64,000 nucleotides of DNA from Lysobacter sp. (GTDB lineage: Bacteria > Pseudomonadota > Gammaproteobacteria > Xanthomonadales > Xanthomonadaceae), in assembly GCA_013141175.1 (NCBI GenBank), contig JABFRN010000001.1:4091121-4155120 (forward strand), given 5' to 3'. The translations under genes and the position numbers were made by a program. Positions 54,953 to 62,600 of the stretch are shown in pieces (the first letter of the stretch is position 1; every line of letters starts with the position of its first letter). The notes below the pieces were generated by a model. It searched no databases. It was not told where the DNA came from and saw only the letters and a program-made list of their open reading frames with translations.

Positions 54953-55267
54953 ATGCAGAGACCAATACTTCGAGATCTTGTTGAAATTCTTAAGCGCACC
55001 TATGGCAGCTCATATCGGCCTTGGGGAACAGCGGTGAGCGAAGAGGAAGGTACTGGATTTGTGATCGACGGCATCCCTTTGTATTTTTCTGTACTCTCTT
55101 TTGGCGACATCCCGGAAAATGTACTTGACGTGCAAATAACCTCAAATGTGCCTATTCCTGAGTCATATGGGTACGATCAATATCTTCATGAGGGCAGTTA
55201 TACAACTAGAGACTTCCTTCGGTTGGTCGAGTCGTATCGTTCACCGATTGAGCAGTGGCCTATTTAG
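54953..55267 (+). CDS. Cassette 4: hypothetical small soluble protein
   Basis: 104 residues, acidic, mixed alpha/beta (ILRDLVEILKRTYG…GIPLYFSVLSFGDIPENVLDVQITSN). No signal peptide. The size and acidic character recall immunity-type proteins, but no family is recognised. It ends 53 nt before attC4, a longer tail than in other cassettes. Confidence 0.65.
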   Translation: MQRPILRDLVEILKRTYGSSYRPWGTAVSEEEGTGFVIDGIPLYFSVLSFGDIPENVLDVQITSNVPIPESYGYDQYLHEGSYTTRDFLRLVESYRSPIEQWPI

Positions 55268-55320
55268 CGCTATTGATCGTCTTCAGTGCACCTATCGCAG
55301 CACTATCTTCCTCGGCTGAC

Positions 55321-55433
55321 GCCTAACAATTCGTTCAAGCCGACCCCGTGTCGTGGCGTCGGCCGTGTGCTATGCGCTACGCTTGCACACGTCCGCCGCC
55401 CCGCCACAGGGCGGCTTAACTCAAGCGTTAGGC
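55321..55433 (+). repeat. attC4
   Basis: Core GCCTAAC (55321-55327) to GTTAGGC (55427-55433); 113 bp. It has the GTGTCGTGG / TTGCACACG variant and AAGCGTTAG instead of AGGCGTTAG in the 3' arm. Confidence 0.95.
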
Positions 55434-55435
55434 CT

Positions 55436-55828
55436 ATGACCAAGCATTTGCTTTCGCTTTTTCTTGTTTTGACTGGATGCTCAACAATTCCAGAGAGTGC
55501 CTGTCGCTCTAAAGGCGGAAAGATCGTCGGCCGCAGCATGCTTGTCCAGACTTGCCAATGGTCAACTACCGATGCGGGAAAGCCTTGCTCTGACAATAGT
55601 GAGTGCCAAGGATTCTGCGAGATTCCCCCGGACGCGTACACATATTCAACACCCGGCACAGATGCTCTTGGTGCATCTGTTCCACCCAGTTCTCGCCGAC
55701 GTCTGGCAATTGAAGTTGGCGCACCCGTCATTGGTCTGTGCGCTGCACAGCGAACCGAGATCAAAACTCCCAATTGTGTTGCTTACGTTTTACAAGGCAA
55801 AGTCGCGCTTGCAGAGTGCGCAGACTAG
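55436..55828 (+). CDS. Cassette 5: Cys-rich lipoprotein
   Basis: 130 residues. Lipobox LVLTGC (Cys about 15). The mature part has about eight Cys (ACRSKGG, QTCQW, PCSDNSECQGFCEIP) and is probably disulfide-bonded in the periplasm. Its Cys-rich core recalls the cassette 17 lipoprotein, though not closely in sequence. ATG at 55436 is 2 nt after the attC4 core. Confidence 0.72.
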   Translation: MTKHLLSLFLVLTGCSTIPESACRSKGGKIVGRSMLVQTCQWSTTDAGKPCSDNSECQGFCEIPPDAYTYSTPGTDALGASVPPSSRRRLAIEVGAPVIGLCAAQRTEIKTPNCVAYVLQGKVALAECAD

Positions 55829-55940
55829 GCCTAACAATTCGTTCAAGCCGACCCCATGTCGTGGCGTCGGCCGGGTGCACGCGCTACGCTAGCACCCGTC
55901 CGCCGCCCCGCCAAGGGGCGGCTTAACTCAGGCGTTAGGC
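55829..55940 (+). repeat. attC5
   Basis: Core GCCTAAC (55829-55835) to GTTAGGC (55934-55940); 112 bp. Variant with CATGTCGTGG and GGGTGCACG in the upper arm. Confidence 0.95.
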
Positions 55941-55945
55941 CCCAC

Positions 55946-56371
55946 ATGAAGTACATCCTGACTTTGGCAATTCTGTTGATGTATCCAGCTCATGCTGTAG
56001 CATGCTCAATTCTCTTTGCCAAACCAGAGAGTGCTTTCACTGAAAGTCAGATCGTTGCACTGGCGCGGCCAGTATCAATTTCATATCGCCCCAGACAAGC
56101 ATCTGTCCCGCGCTACATCGGCGATTTTCGCCAAACTATATTGTGGGAAGTTCTTCTGAGCTGGAAAGGCGATCTAAAGTCTGGGGACAGATTCACTACA
56201 CGCCGCGAGTACTCCGGCTCACCAGAGTGCACTTCTTACTTTCCTGTTCGTAACAAGTCGGCCTACTTGCTGTTCGGTCGCGGGCGCGAGCCATACGAAG
56301 ACTTTCATACGCACAATCCGGCGTACTCATCTGACTATTTCCAGTTCCTTTCAGAGAGGCCCGTGCAGTGA
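55946..56371 (+). CDS. Cassette 6: exported hypothetical protein
   Basis: 141 residues with a signal peptide (about 1-19, ending AVA-C; the Cys right at the cleavage site could be lipidated). The mature part is beta-rich (IVALARPVSIS…TILWEVLLSWKGDLKSGDRFTT…SAYLLFGRGRE), reminiscent of TIMP/netrin-like domains, where Cys near the start pairs with an inner Cys. Function unknown. Confidence 0.7.
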   Translation: MKYILTLAILLMYPAHAVACSILFAKPESAFTESQIVALARPVSISYRPRQASVPRYIGDFRQTILWEVLLSWKGDLKSGDRFTTRREYSGSPECTSYFPVRNKSAYLLFGRGREPYEDFHTHNPAYSSDYFQFLSERPVQ

Positions 56372-56380
56372 ATCGGTGGG

Positions 56381-56492
56381 GCCTAACAATTCGTTCAAGC
56401 CGACCCCGCATCGTGGCGTCAACAGCGCGCTTTACGCTACGCTGCACGCTGTTGCCACCCCGCCGCGGGGCGGCTTAACTCAGGCGTTAGGC
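56381..56492 (+). repeat. attC6
   Basis: Core GCCTAAC (56381-56387) to GTTAGGC (56486-56492); 112 bp. The upper arms are CAACAGCGCGC and GCACGCTGTTG, a subtype shared with attC11. Confidence 0.95.
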
Positions 56493-56795
56493 GGCAGAAA
56501 AGCTTTTTACAAATGTGCCACTCACAATCTTGATTCACCGGCTTCGGTTGGCTGTGCTCGTCGGACAGACTGTCGGCGCGTTGCCACTTCTTCCAAGTCC
56601 AGAGGGCGCGCATATACTTCACATGTGCGTCGCGTTAGCCGGCTTCGGAAGCTGCGTTCGGCAGCTGTTCGTTTCCCTGCGCCGGACCCGCTCCTTCGGA
56701 GACGGCCGGCGGAAAGTTTGCGGGGCGCGCTCATGCTCTCCCGCTTCGGCTTTCGGCAAGTCCGCCTGGGCTTCAATTCCACCGGCATCCCACCC
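56493..56795 (+). other. Cassette 7: ORF-less cassette, family A
   Basis: 303 bp with no convincing gene. It begins GGCAGAAAAGC and contains the family-A motifs: two CGGCTTCGG boxes (first near +50, second near +150), GGCGGAAAGTT about 80 bp from the end, and TTTCGGCAAGT about 45 bp from the end. It aligns with cassette 11 over its full length at roughly 80 percent by eye. Frames that cross it differ between members. Confidence 0.75.
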
Positions 56796-56908
56796 GCCTA
56801 ACAATTCGTTCAAGCCGACCCCATGTCGTGGCGTCAGCCGCGTGCTTTGCGCTACGCTTGCACGCGTCCGCCGCCCCGCCACGGGTCGGCTTAACTCAGG
56901 CGTTAGGC
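56796..56908 (+). repeat. attC7
   Basis: Core GCCTAAC (56796-56802) to GTTAGGC (56902-56908); 113 bp. Subtype with CCACGGGTCGGC in the 3' half, shared with attC8, attC12 and attC13; attC17 is close (ACGCCACGGGTCGGC). Confidence 0.95.
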
Positions 56909-57229
56909 GGCAGAAAAACATTCGTTTTCAGCCGCTCTTTGCTAGCTCATCCGCTCCGCTCATTTTTCGCTCCGTCGCCGTCTTTGGCTGCTGCGCTTGT
57001 TGTATTCAGCAATCATGCAATGCTTCGAATAGTTCGTCTGGCGCGCTCAAGGTTCACAAACGTCCCGTTCGCCCGCTTCGGAAACAGTGGTTGGCACGGT
57101 AAGTGCTCCGCGACTGACACGGTCGCTTCGGAGACACCTGGCTGAAAGTTCTCAGGTGCGCGTTCGGGCCTTCCCGCTTCGTCTTTCGGCAAGTGCGGCG
57201 GGGCTCGGTTCGCATCGGCATCCACCGCC
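56909..57229 (+). other. Cassette 8: ORF-less cassette, family A (divergent)
   Basis: 321 bp. It starts GGCAGAAAAAC and keeps CGCTTCGGAAAC, GGCTGAAAGTT and TTTCGGCAAGT at the family-A positions, but the first half is diverged from cassettes 7 and 11. It contains no frame shared with them. The 3' module is closest to that of cassette 13. Confidence 0.65.
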
Positions 57230-57342
57230 GCCTAACAATTCGTTCAAGCCGACCCCATGTCGTGGCGTCAGCCGCGTGCTTTGCGCTACGCTTGCACGCG
57301 TCCGCCGCCCCGCCACGGGTCGGCTTAACTCAGGCGTTAGGC
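57230..57342 (+). repeat. attC8
   Basis: Core GCCTAAC (57230-57236) to GTTAGGC (57336-57342); identical or nearly so to attC7. Confidence 0.95.
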
Positions 57343-57347
57343 CGCAC

Positions 57348-57692
57348 ATGAGAAAGATCATCGAAATTCGTTCCTACCAGCTCAAACCTGGCAGAGCATT
57401 GGATTTCCACAACATCATGCTTACGGAAAGCGCGCCTTTGCATAAAGCATTCGGCATTGAGATCGTTGCGCATGGACCATCTCTTCATCAGCCGGACACA
57501 TACTTTCTCATCCGGGCATTTGACGACTTGCATGACCTGAACCAATCGCAAAAAGACTTTTACGCATCTGATGCATGGCGCAATGGCCCTCGTGAATCTA
57601 TCGTTTCGGCGATTGAATCTGATGCAAATGTTGTGATGTGGGTTGACTCTTCTGCAGTACAGGCACTGAAAATCGCCGGCAGCGCGGCCTAA
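57348..57692 (+). CDS. Cassette 9: NIPSNAP-like protein
   Basis: 114 residues. EIRSYQLKPGRALDFHNIM…YFLIRAFDDLHDLNQSQKDFYASDAWRNGPRESIVSAIES matches the dimeric alpha/beta-barrel NIPSNAP family. Bacterial members are small and of uncertain role. ATG at 57348, 5 nt after attC8. The stop TAA is in the attC9 core. Confidence 0.85.
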   Translation: MRKIIEIRSYQLKPGRALDFHNIMLTESAPLHKAFGIEIVAHGPSLHQPDTYFLIRAFDDLHDLNQSQKDFYASDAWRNGPRESIVSAIESDANVVMWVDSSAVQALKIAGSAA

Positions 57693-57798
57693 CAATTCGT
57701 TCAAGCCGACCCCGCATCGTGGCGTCGGCCACGTGCCTGCGCTACGCTAGCACGCGTCCGCCACCCCGCTGCGGGGCGGCTTAACTCAGGCGTTAGGC
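57688..57798 (+). repeat. attC9
   Basis: Core GCCTAAC (57688-57694) to GTTAGGC (57792-57798); 111 bp, the attC1 subtype. Confidence 0.95.
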
Positions 57799-57802
57799 CC
57801 GC

Positions 57803-58258
57803 ATGATGGATCGTCGCTATTGCAAAAGAATGCTCGCTTACTGGAAACGGGCAGAAGAACGTGGGCGCCGCAATATCGAGCGGCTGGACATCACGAGCTG
57901 GTTTGACTATTGGCACACTCACATTGATTGGTATGGGCGGGGCAACACTCGTCCAGAAAACATCCCAGAGATTGCGGCTACAACAGTTCGTCTGCTGCAG
58001 CACTTTGAAATGCTCGCTAAAGCTCGCTCTGAGCCTATCCAGCTTTGGGCCAGCCTCTGTAGAAACACAATGGACAACGCGGTTTATGCGCACTCGCAAA
58101 ACCCTAATGGATCTCCCTATCCGCATGATTTCCATTCGGTTACATGGGACACATCAGTTCCGGATTGGGTGGCTGCCGCAGTTCCAAGCAATACGCACCA
58201 AGTCGGCATGAGTAGCCATGGCGGTACGGCTGTTTACCTCGTCCGGCTGCGGGCCTAA
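57803..58258 (+). CDS. Cassette 10: hypothetical protein
   Basis: 151 residues, soluble, rich in Trp/His/Arg (YWKRAEERGRRNIERLDITSWFDYWHTHIDWYGRG). No family is recognised. Start ATG at 57803 (or 57806). A second plus-strand frame at 57861-58211 overlaps it in another frame and is not favoured. Confidence 0.65.
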   Translation: MMDRRYCKRMLAYWKRAEERGRRNIERLDITSWFDYWHTHIDWYGRGNTRPENIPEIAATTVRLLQHFEMLAKARSEPIQLWASLCRNTMDNAVYAHSQNPNGSPYPHDFHSVTWDTSVPDWVAAAVPSNTHQVGMSSHGGTAVYLVRLRA

Positions 58259-58364
58259 CAATTCGTTCAAGCCGACCCCGCATCGTGGCATCGGCCACGT
58301 GCCTACGCTACGCTAGCACGTGTCCGCCGCCCCGCTGCGGGGCGGCTTAACTCAGGCGTTAGGC
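58253..58364 (+). repeat. attC10
   Basis: Core GCCTAAC (58253-58259) to GTTAGGC (58358-58364); 112 bp, attC1 subtype with GCATCGGCC. Confidence 0.95.
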
Positions 58365-58667
58365 GGCAGAAAAGCTTTCTGCAAATGTGTCGGTCACAGA
58401 CTTGATTCACCGGCTTCGGTAAGCAATGCTCGTCGGACAAACTGTCGGTGCGTTGCCGCTTCGTCCAAGTCCGCAGGGCGCGCTTATGTTTCACATGTGC
58501 GTTGCGTTTACCGACTTCGGAAACAATGTTCGTCTGCTGTTCGTATCGCAGCGCCTGACTCGCTCCTTCGGAGACGGCCGGCGGAAAGTTCACCGGGCGC
58601 GCTCAGGCCTTCCCGCTTCGGCGTTCGGCAAGTCCGTCTGGGCTTCATCTCAATCAGCATCCCACCC
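58365..58667 (+). other. Cassette 11: ORF-less cassette, family A
   Basis: 303 bp, the same length as cassette 7 and similar to it end to end: GGCAGAAAAGCTTT start, CACCGGCTTCGGT near +50, CGACTTCGGAAAC near +150, GGCGGAAAGTT, then TTCGGCAAGTC. Differences are spread as substitutions and do not respect codon positions of any one frame. An antisense frame (58303-58593) is conserved for about 40 codons with cassettes 7 and 15 but then breaks. Confidence 0.75.
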
Positions 58668-58779
58668 GCCTAACAATTCGTTCAAGCCGACCCCGCATCG
58701 TGGCGTCAACAGCGTGCTTTGCGCTACGCTGCACGCTGTTGCCACCCCGCTGCGGGGCGGCTTAACTCAGGCGTTATAC
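58668..58779 (+). repeat. attC11
   Basis: Core GCCTAAC (58668-58674) to GTTATAC (58773-58779). The terminal core departs from GTTRRRY (T at the second R), so cassette 12 begins with a non-standard core. Otherwise the attC6 subtype. Confidence 0.9.
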
Positions 58780-59116
58780 GCGGTCTAGCAGTGGGCTGTA
58801 TGGTTTGCGGTCGCTGTCACTTCCTCAGTTATCACGCTGCGCCGCAGCCAAGCACAGCTCGCTTCTGTCAATTCCACGCTCGCGCCGCTCGCCTTCCGGC
58901 GAGACAGCGCTCCGGTGAGTTGTTCGCTCCGGAACGTTTCCGCTTGATGAAGCTATTCGCACCGGACAGTCTGCGCTCCGGATGGGCGGCGCTCTGGGCT
59001 TCGGTGGCAGGTCTTGGCCGCCAACCATCCTCGCTCCATCTTGTGTCAACCGGCTCCCGATTGTCTGCGCCAACAAAGCTCAGAGACATTCTTGCTTCGC
59101 CGGGCTGAGCGTGGTC
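58780..59116 (+). other. Cassette 12: ORF-less cassette, not family A
   Basis: 337 bp. No credible gene; a frame from ATG at about 58800 to 59108 is Ser/Arg/Ala-rich with no domain and starts without a ribosome site. It lacks the family-A GAAAGTT and TTCGGCAAGT modules, though it too has many GCGCTCCGG-type palindromic bits. Both boundary cores are irregular (GTTATAC and GCATAAC). Confidence 0.55.
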
Positions 59117-59229
59117 GCATAACGATTCGTCCAAGCCGACCCCGTGTCGTGGCGTCGGCCGCGTGCTTTGCGCTACGCTTGCACGCGTCCGCCGCCCCGC
59201 CACGGGTCGGCTTAACTCAGGCGTTAGGC
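59117..59229 (+). repeat. attC12
   Basis: Core GCATAAC (59117-59123, irregular) to GTTAGGC (59223-59229); 113 bp. The 5' arm reads AACGATTCGTCCAAGCCGA, two changes from the others, which match the changed core of its own cassette. Confidence 0.9.
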
Positions 59230-59530
59230 GGCAGAAAAGCGTTTGGTGGCTTTGCTTTCCAATGCTCCTTTTCCCGGCCTCGGTTGGCGCTGCTCTTCGG
59301 TCAGTTTCACGCGGCGTTGCTTCTTCGGTTAAGTTCGTCTAGCGCGCTCACACATCGCATGCGTTGCGCGGGCCGGCTTCGTAAACGGTGACCGCCGTGA
59401 CCATCTGTACCACGACTGACCCGGTCGCTCCGGTTACACCCGGCTGAAAGTTCACAGGTGCGCGCTCGGGCTTTCCCGCTTCGATTTTCGGCAAGTGCGC
59501 AGGTGCTCGTGCACCTCAGCATCCTCCGCC
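59230..59530 (+). other. Cassette 13: ORF-less cassette, family A
   Basis: 301 bp. GGCAGAAAAGC start, CGGCCTCGGTTGGC, GCCGGCTTCG near +145, GGCTGAAAGTT and TTTCGGCAAGTG in family-A positions; closest to cassette 8 in the 3' half. No frame is shared with other members. Confidence 0.7.
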
Positions 59531-59643
59531 ACCTAACAATTCGTTCAAGCCGACCCCGTGTCGTGGCGTCAGCCACGTGCGATGCGCTACGCTTGCACGT
59601 GTCCGCCGCCCCGCCACGGGTCGGCTTAACTCAGGCGTTAGCC
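59531..59643 (+). repeat. attC13
   Basis: Core ACCTAAC (59531-59537) to GTTAGCC (59637-59643, irregular third R); 113 bp, attC7 subtype. Confidence 0.92.
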
Positions 59644-59658
59644 CCCATAGGAGGTGAC

Positions 59659-59970
59659 ATGGTTACTTACCCAATTTCAATCGCCAGGGTTGGTTATCGC
59701 GGCAATGATCCGAACAAGAGAGCGAAGGCAGCTCGTGAAAACAATACGGCTGCAGATCTAGAAAAGGCAATCAACGATCTTCTTCTGAAGCAAGAGCGTC
59801 CTGTTCAGTCGTACATGTACCACGAGATAGCTTCTTTAACCGGCTACTCCGTGGAAACGGTTAGAAAGTTGGGCTTCTCGATTGACTGCGGTCATAACGG
59901 CTTCACAGTTATTCGTCGCGGCCTGTCTCATGAAGAGGCAATGAGGTCTATTCATGGGGAAGACAAGTAG
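59659..59970 (+). CDS. Cassette 14: small HTH-like protein
   Basis: 103 residues. A possible helix-turn-helix lies at about 50-80 (YHEIASLTGYSVETVRKLGFS). The N-terminal part is Lys/Arg/Asn-rich. It has the best ribosome site in the array (AGGAGGTGAC directly before ATG 59659). A DNA-binding role is inference. The stop is at 59968-59970, 9 nt before attC14. Confidence 0.75.
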   Translation: MVTYPISIARVGYRGNDPNKRAKAARENNTAADLEKAINDLLLKQERPVQSYMYHEIASLTGYSVETVRKLGFSIDCGHNGFTVIRRGLSHEEAMRSIHGEDK

Positions 59971-59979
59971 TACGCTGGG

Positions 59980-60091
59980 GGCTAACAATTCGTTCAAGCC
60001 GACCCCGCATCGTGGCGTCGGCCACGTGCCTACGCTACGCTAGCACGTGTCCGCCGCCCCGCTGCGGGGCGGCTTAACTCAGGCGTTAGGC
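59980..60091 (+). repeat. attC14
   Basis: Core GGCTAAC (59980-59986, irregular, matching the irregular GTTAGCC at the head of the same cassette) to GTTAGGC (60085-60091); attC1 subtype. Confidence 0.93.
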
Positions 60092-60394
60092 GGTGAAAAG
60101 CGTTCTGTAATTGTGTCGCTCGCAACTACAGTTCACCGGCTTCGGTTTGCAATGCACTTCGGACAAGTTTTCGACACATTGCCGCTTCGTCCAAGCCCGC
60201 AGTGCGCGCTTACACATCCCATGCGTTACGTTCACCGGCTTCGGAACCTGCGCTTTCTTTCGTTCGGTGTGTCGGCTCCACATGCTGTCACTTCTGACAG
60301 GTCCGGCTGAAAGTTTGCGGGGCGCGCTCAGACATCCGGGCTTCGGCCTTTCGGCAAGTTCGCCGGGGCTTTCACCCTCCCCGGCTTCCTTCCC
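60092..60394 (+). other. Cassette 15: ORF-less cassette, family A
   Basis: 303 bp. Start GGTGAAAAGCGTTCTGTA, which matches cassette 20 (GGTCAAAAGCATTCTGTA). CACCGGCTTCGGT near +50 and CACCGGCTTCGGAACC near +145, then GGCTGAAAGTT and CTTTCGGCAAGT. Together with cassette 20 it ends in the divergent attC type B. Confidence 0.72.
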
Positions 60395-60510
60395 GCCTAA
60401 CAAGTCGTTCAAGCCGACGCCGTGTCGTGGCTTCGTTGAAACTTCCAGGCATGCGGGCAATACTGGCTCCCAACCGCCGCGTTCGGCGCGGCTTAACTCC
60501 GGCGTTAGGC
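60395..60510 (+). repeat. attC15 (variant type B)
   Basis: Core GCCTAAC (60395-60401) to GTTAGGC (60504-60510); 116 bp. It begins AACAAGTCGTTCAAGCCGACGCCG, and the whole middle differs from type A (GGCTTCGTTGAAAC, GGCATGCGGGCAATACTGG) with 3' arm GCGGCTTAACTCCGGCGTTAGG. The outer cores are the same as type A. Confidence 0.93.
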
Positions 60511-60513
60511 GGC

Positions 60514-61071
60514 ATGGAAAGCTCATCGCAAGTTGTTTCAAAAACCCCGGGTGATTGCTCCGCCGCCGAGATAGCTGAGTTCATTGCTCTCGTCACGGAG
60601 GGCGGTGAGGTTGCAGCGAACGGACTGGAGCAGCGTGTTATGGCTGCTGCGCAGTTGGCGTTCTTAATCTCAAACGGGCAAGTTGCTGGCGTCGCAGCCT
60701 TGAAGAGCCCCAACCCACACTACCGCCGTTACGTGGCTTCTGCTTCAGGGGTAGCGCTGCCTGCGGCCTCATTCCCTTACGAGCTCGGGTGGGTATTTGT
60801 CGCTTCCGCTGCTCGGGGTAACGGCCATTCCCAATCCTTGACCCAGGCCGTACTCGCATTCGCCGAGTGTTGTGGGATATTCGCAACTTCCCGCACTGAC
60901 AATGTGCCTATGCACCGTGCACTGGCCAAGCTAGGTTTCCTACAAGTTGGTGAGGCGTATGCTTCTCAACACGGTGAGCACCGTTTGCAGCTTTTCACAC
61001 GGGTGCCGCCTAACAATTCGTTCAAGCCGACCCCGCATCGTGGCGTCAGCCACGTGCCTACGCTACGCTAG
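60514..61071 (+). CDS. Cassette 16: GNAT acetyltransferase with attC-encoded tail
   Basis: 185 residues. The GNAT fold shows as ELGWVFVASAARGNGHSQSLTQAVL (acetyl-CoA loop, about 88-112) and the late strand NVPMHRALAKLGF. ATG at 60514, 3 nt after attC15. There is no stop before attC16, so the frame runs 64 nt into it: the last 20 residues (NNSFKPTPHRGVSHVPTLR) are attC translation. Target unknown; small GNATs in integrons include antibiotic and toxin-modifying types. Confidence 0.82.
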   Translation: MESSSQVVSKTPGDCSAAEIAEFIALVTEGGEVAANGLEQRVMAAAQLAFLISNGQVAGVAALKSPNPHYRRYVASASGVALPAASFPYELGWVFVASAARGNGHSQSLTQAVLAFAECCGIFATSRTDNVPMHRALAKLGFLQVGEAYASQHGEHRLQLFTRVPPNNSFKPTPHRGVSHVPTLR

Positions 61072-61119
61072 CACGCGTCCGCCACCCCGCTGCGGGGCGG
61101 CTTAACTCAGGCGTTAGAT
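61008..61119 (+). repeat. attC16
   Basis: Core GCCTAAC (61008-61014) to GTTAGAT (61113-61119); 112 bp, attC1 subtype with CGTCAGCCACG. Confidence 0.95.
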
Positions 61120-61122
61120 GCC

Positions 61123-61515
61123 ATGAAAAAGTTATCCGCAATCGGACTTATGGCATTGGTATTGGTTGCAGCGTGTACGGAACAGCCCGCCTCCCAAAGC
61201 CCTGTTACACCTCCACAAACTCCCTCGCCGCCTCCAGATTTTTCATTTTTAGAAGGTTCTACCAAGCACTGCTCTGCCCGTTCGATGCTGGCTGCCAATG
61301 TTTCTGCTGCAGAGCGTTGCTGGATAGAGACTCTTTCCGCTCGGTGTAATGTCGGAGATGATTGCTTGGTATCGTGCCTTGCTAGCGGTCAAGCGCAGAA
61401 CACTGGCGGCGGCTGTTGGCATATTTGTTCGCAACCGCCTGCACGGCTAACTGATTGGTCAGAGCCGGCTAGCGCAGAAAAGTGTCGCAAAATTGGTCGC
61501 GTCAATGGCATCTAA
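61123..61515 (+). CDS. Cassette 17: Cys-rich lipoprotein
   Basis: 130 residues. Lipobox LVAAC (Cys about 18), a Pro/Thr linker (SPVTPPQTPSPPPD), then a Cys-rich domain with about eight Cys (KHCSARSM, ERCWIETLSARCNVGDDCLVSCLASG, GGGCWHICSQ). This compact domain is probably disulfide-stabilised. The function is unknown. ATG at 61123. Confidence 0.75.
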   Translation: MKKLSAIGLMALVLVAACTEQPASQSPVTPPQTPSPPPDFSFLEGSTKHCSARSMLAANVSAAERCWIETLSARCNVGDDCLVSCLASGQAQNTGGGCWHICSQPPARLTDWSEPASAEKCRKIGRVNGI

Positions 61516-61622
61516 CAATTCGTTCAAGCCGACCCCATGTCGTGGCGTCGGCCACGTGCTTTACGCTACGCTTGCACGTGTCCGCCGCCACGCCACGGGT
61601 CGGCTTAACTCAGGCGTTAGGC
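61510..61622 (+). repeat. attC17
   Basis: Core ATCTAAC (61510-61516) to GTTAGGC (61616-61622); 113 bp. The attC16 downstream core GTTAGAT and this ATCTAAC are complementary, as expected for one cassette. Confidence 0.95.
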
Positions 61623-61625
61623 GGC

Positions 61626-62051
61626 ATGAAGCAACCATTGAGACTTCGGATTGTCGTCACTGAGCCACTCTCTGGAGTTTGGTTTGCCCTGCAACGCGGC
61701 AAATCAGAGTTGGTTGCTGCAACATCGCGCGCATCCGAGCTGATCTTCGACTTTTCAATTCTTGCTGACTTGTCTGCTGACCCGCCCAGGTTGACCGGCG
61801 AATTCACACAAGGCCCGCCAGCCGCGCGGTTCATATACATCAACTCAGGCACTTATGCAGGCCAACCGGGGACTGTCTGGTCGCGTCGTGCCAAGGTACC
61901 TATCATTGGCATCACAGCCCAATTGGCCAGCGAGGCCATTGCAAAGAATTGTGCTCTGCAAGCTGTCGTTCGTGGCATCGCAAAGGACGGTGGGCCGTTC
62001 TGTGCTTCTGTCCCACTTCTGTCAGATTGGGTGATCGTGTCTGCCGCCTAA
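61626..62051 (+). CDS. Cassette 18: DUF5990-like protein
   Basis: 141 residues. LRLRIVVTEPLSGVWFALQRGKSELVAATSR…FIYINSGTYAGQPGTVWSRRAKVPIIGIT matches DUF5990 proteins, which are small, beta-rich, and of unknown function. ATG at 61626, 3 nt after attC17. The stop lies in attC18. Confidence 0.8.
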   Translation: MKQPLRLRIVVTEPLSGVWFALQRGKSELVAATSRASELIFDFSILADLSADPPRLTGEFTQGPPAARFIYINSGTYAGQPGTVWSRRAKVPIIGITAQLASEAIAKNCALQAVVRGIAKDGGPFCASVPLLSDWVIVSAA

Positions 62052-62158
62052 CAATTCGTTCAAGCCGACCCTGTGTCGTGGCGTCGGCCGTGTGCTTTAC
62101 GCTACGCTTGCACACGTCCGCCGCCCCGCCACAGGGCGGCTTAACTCAAGCGTTAGGC
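62046..62158 (+). repeat. attC18
   Basis: Core GCCTAAC (62046-62052) to GTTAGGC (62152-62158); 113 bp, attC4 subtype with the AAGCGTTAG 3' arm. Confidence 0.95.
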
Positions 62159-62173
62159 CTTGGAATCAACCCC

Positions 62174-62449
62174 TTGACGATCACTGAAATACAACTACTC
62201 GACAACGTCCTAGATGCTCTAGACAGACTTTACGACGAGAAATTGCAGGTGATCGATCTGTGGGCACTACTACTTGCAACATCCGAGGCTATGCGTCACA
62301 CGGCGCATTTCAACGTCCTTGCTGCACCGATCGAAGACTTATTGGCTATTGTGAGATCGGGAGAAAGCGATGACATTCAGCGGGACAGAGCCTTGCTTGC
62401 ATCTGATTTGTTGCGGCATTACTTAGCAAATCTTTTACCAATCGGCTAA
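62174..62449 (+). CDS. Cassette 19: small helical hypothetical protein
   Basis: 91 residues from TTG 62174, acidic and all-helical (EIQLLDNVLDALDRLYDEKLQVIDLWALLLATSEAM…DRALLASDLLRHYLANLL). The size and helix content recall immunity proteins of the colicin type, but I do not recognise a family. There is no ATG and no good ribosome site, so the start is uncertain. It is followed by 39 nt before attC19. Confidence 0.6.
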   Translation: MTITEIQLLDNVLDALDRLYDEKLQVIDLWALLLATSEAMRHTAHFNVLAAPIEDLLAIVRSGESDDIQRDRALLASDLLRHYLANLLPIG

Positions 62450-62488
62450 TTTTAGCTTGTGCGTGCATTGCTCAATCATCACGCCAAG

Positions 62489-62600
62489 GCCTAACAATTC
62501 GTTCAAGCCGACCCCGCATCGTGGCGTCGGCCACGTGCCTGCGCTACGCTAGCACGCGTCCGCCGCCCCGCTGCGGGGCGGCTTAACTCAGGCGTTAGGC
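62489..62600 (+). repeat. attC19
   Basis: Core GCCTAAC (62489-62495) to GTTAGGC (62594-62600); 112 bp, attC3 subtype. Confidence 0.95.

Noticed and set aside
56522..56788. An 88-codon minus-strand frame in cassette 7
   Set aside because: Not conserved in the homologous cassettes and opposite to the usual cassette gene direction.
57861..58211. A second plus-strand frame in cassette 10
   Set aside because: Nested in the longer frame 57803-58258, which starts just after the attC and ends in the next attC core as cassette genes usually do.
58800..59108. A plus-strand frame in cassette 12
   Set aside because: Low-complexity Ser/Arg/Ala-rich sequence, no ribosome site, no domain; kept only as an ORF-less cassette note.
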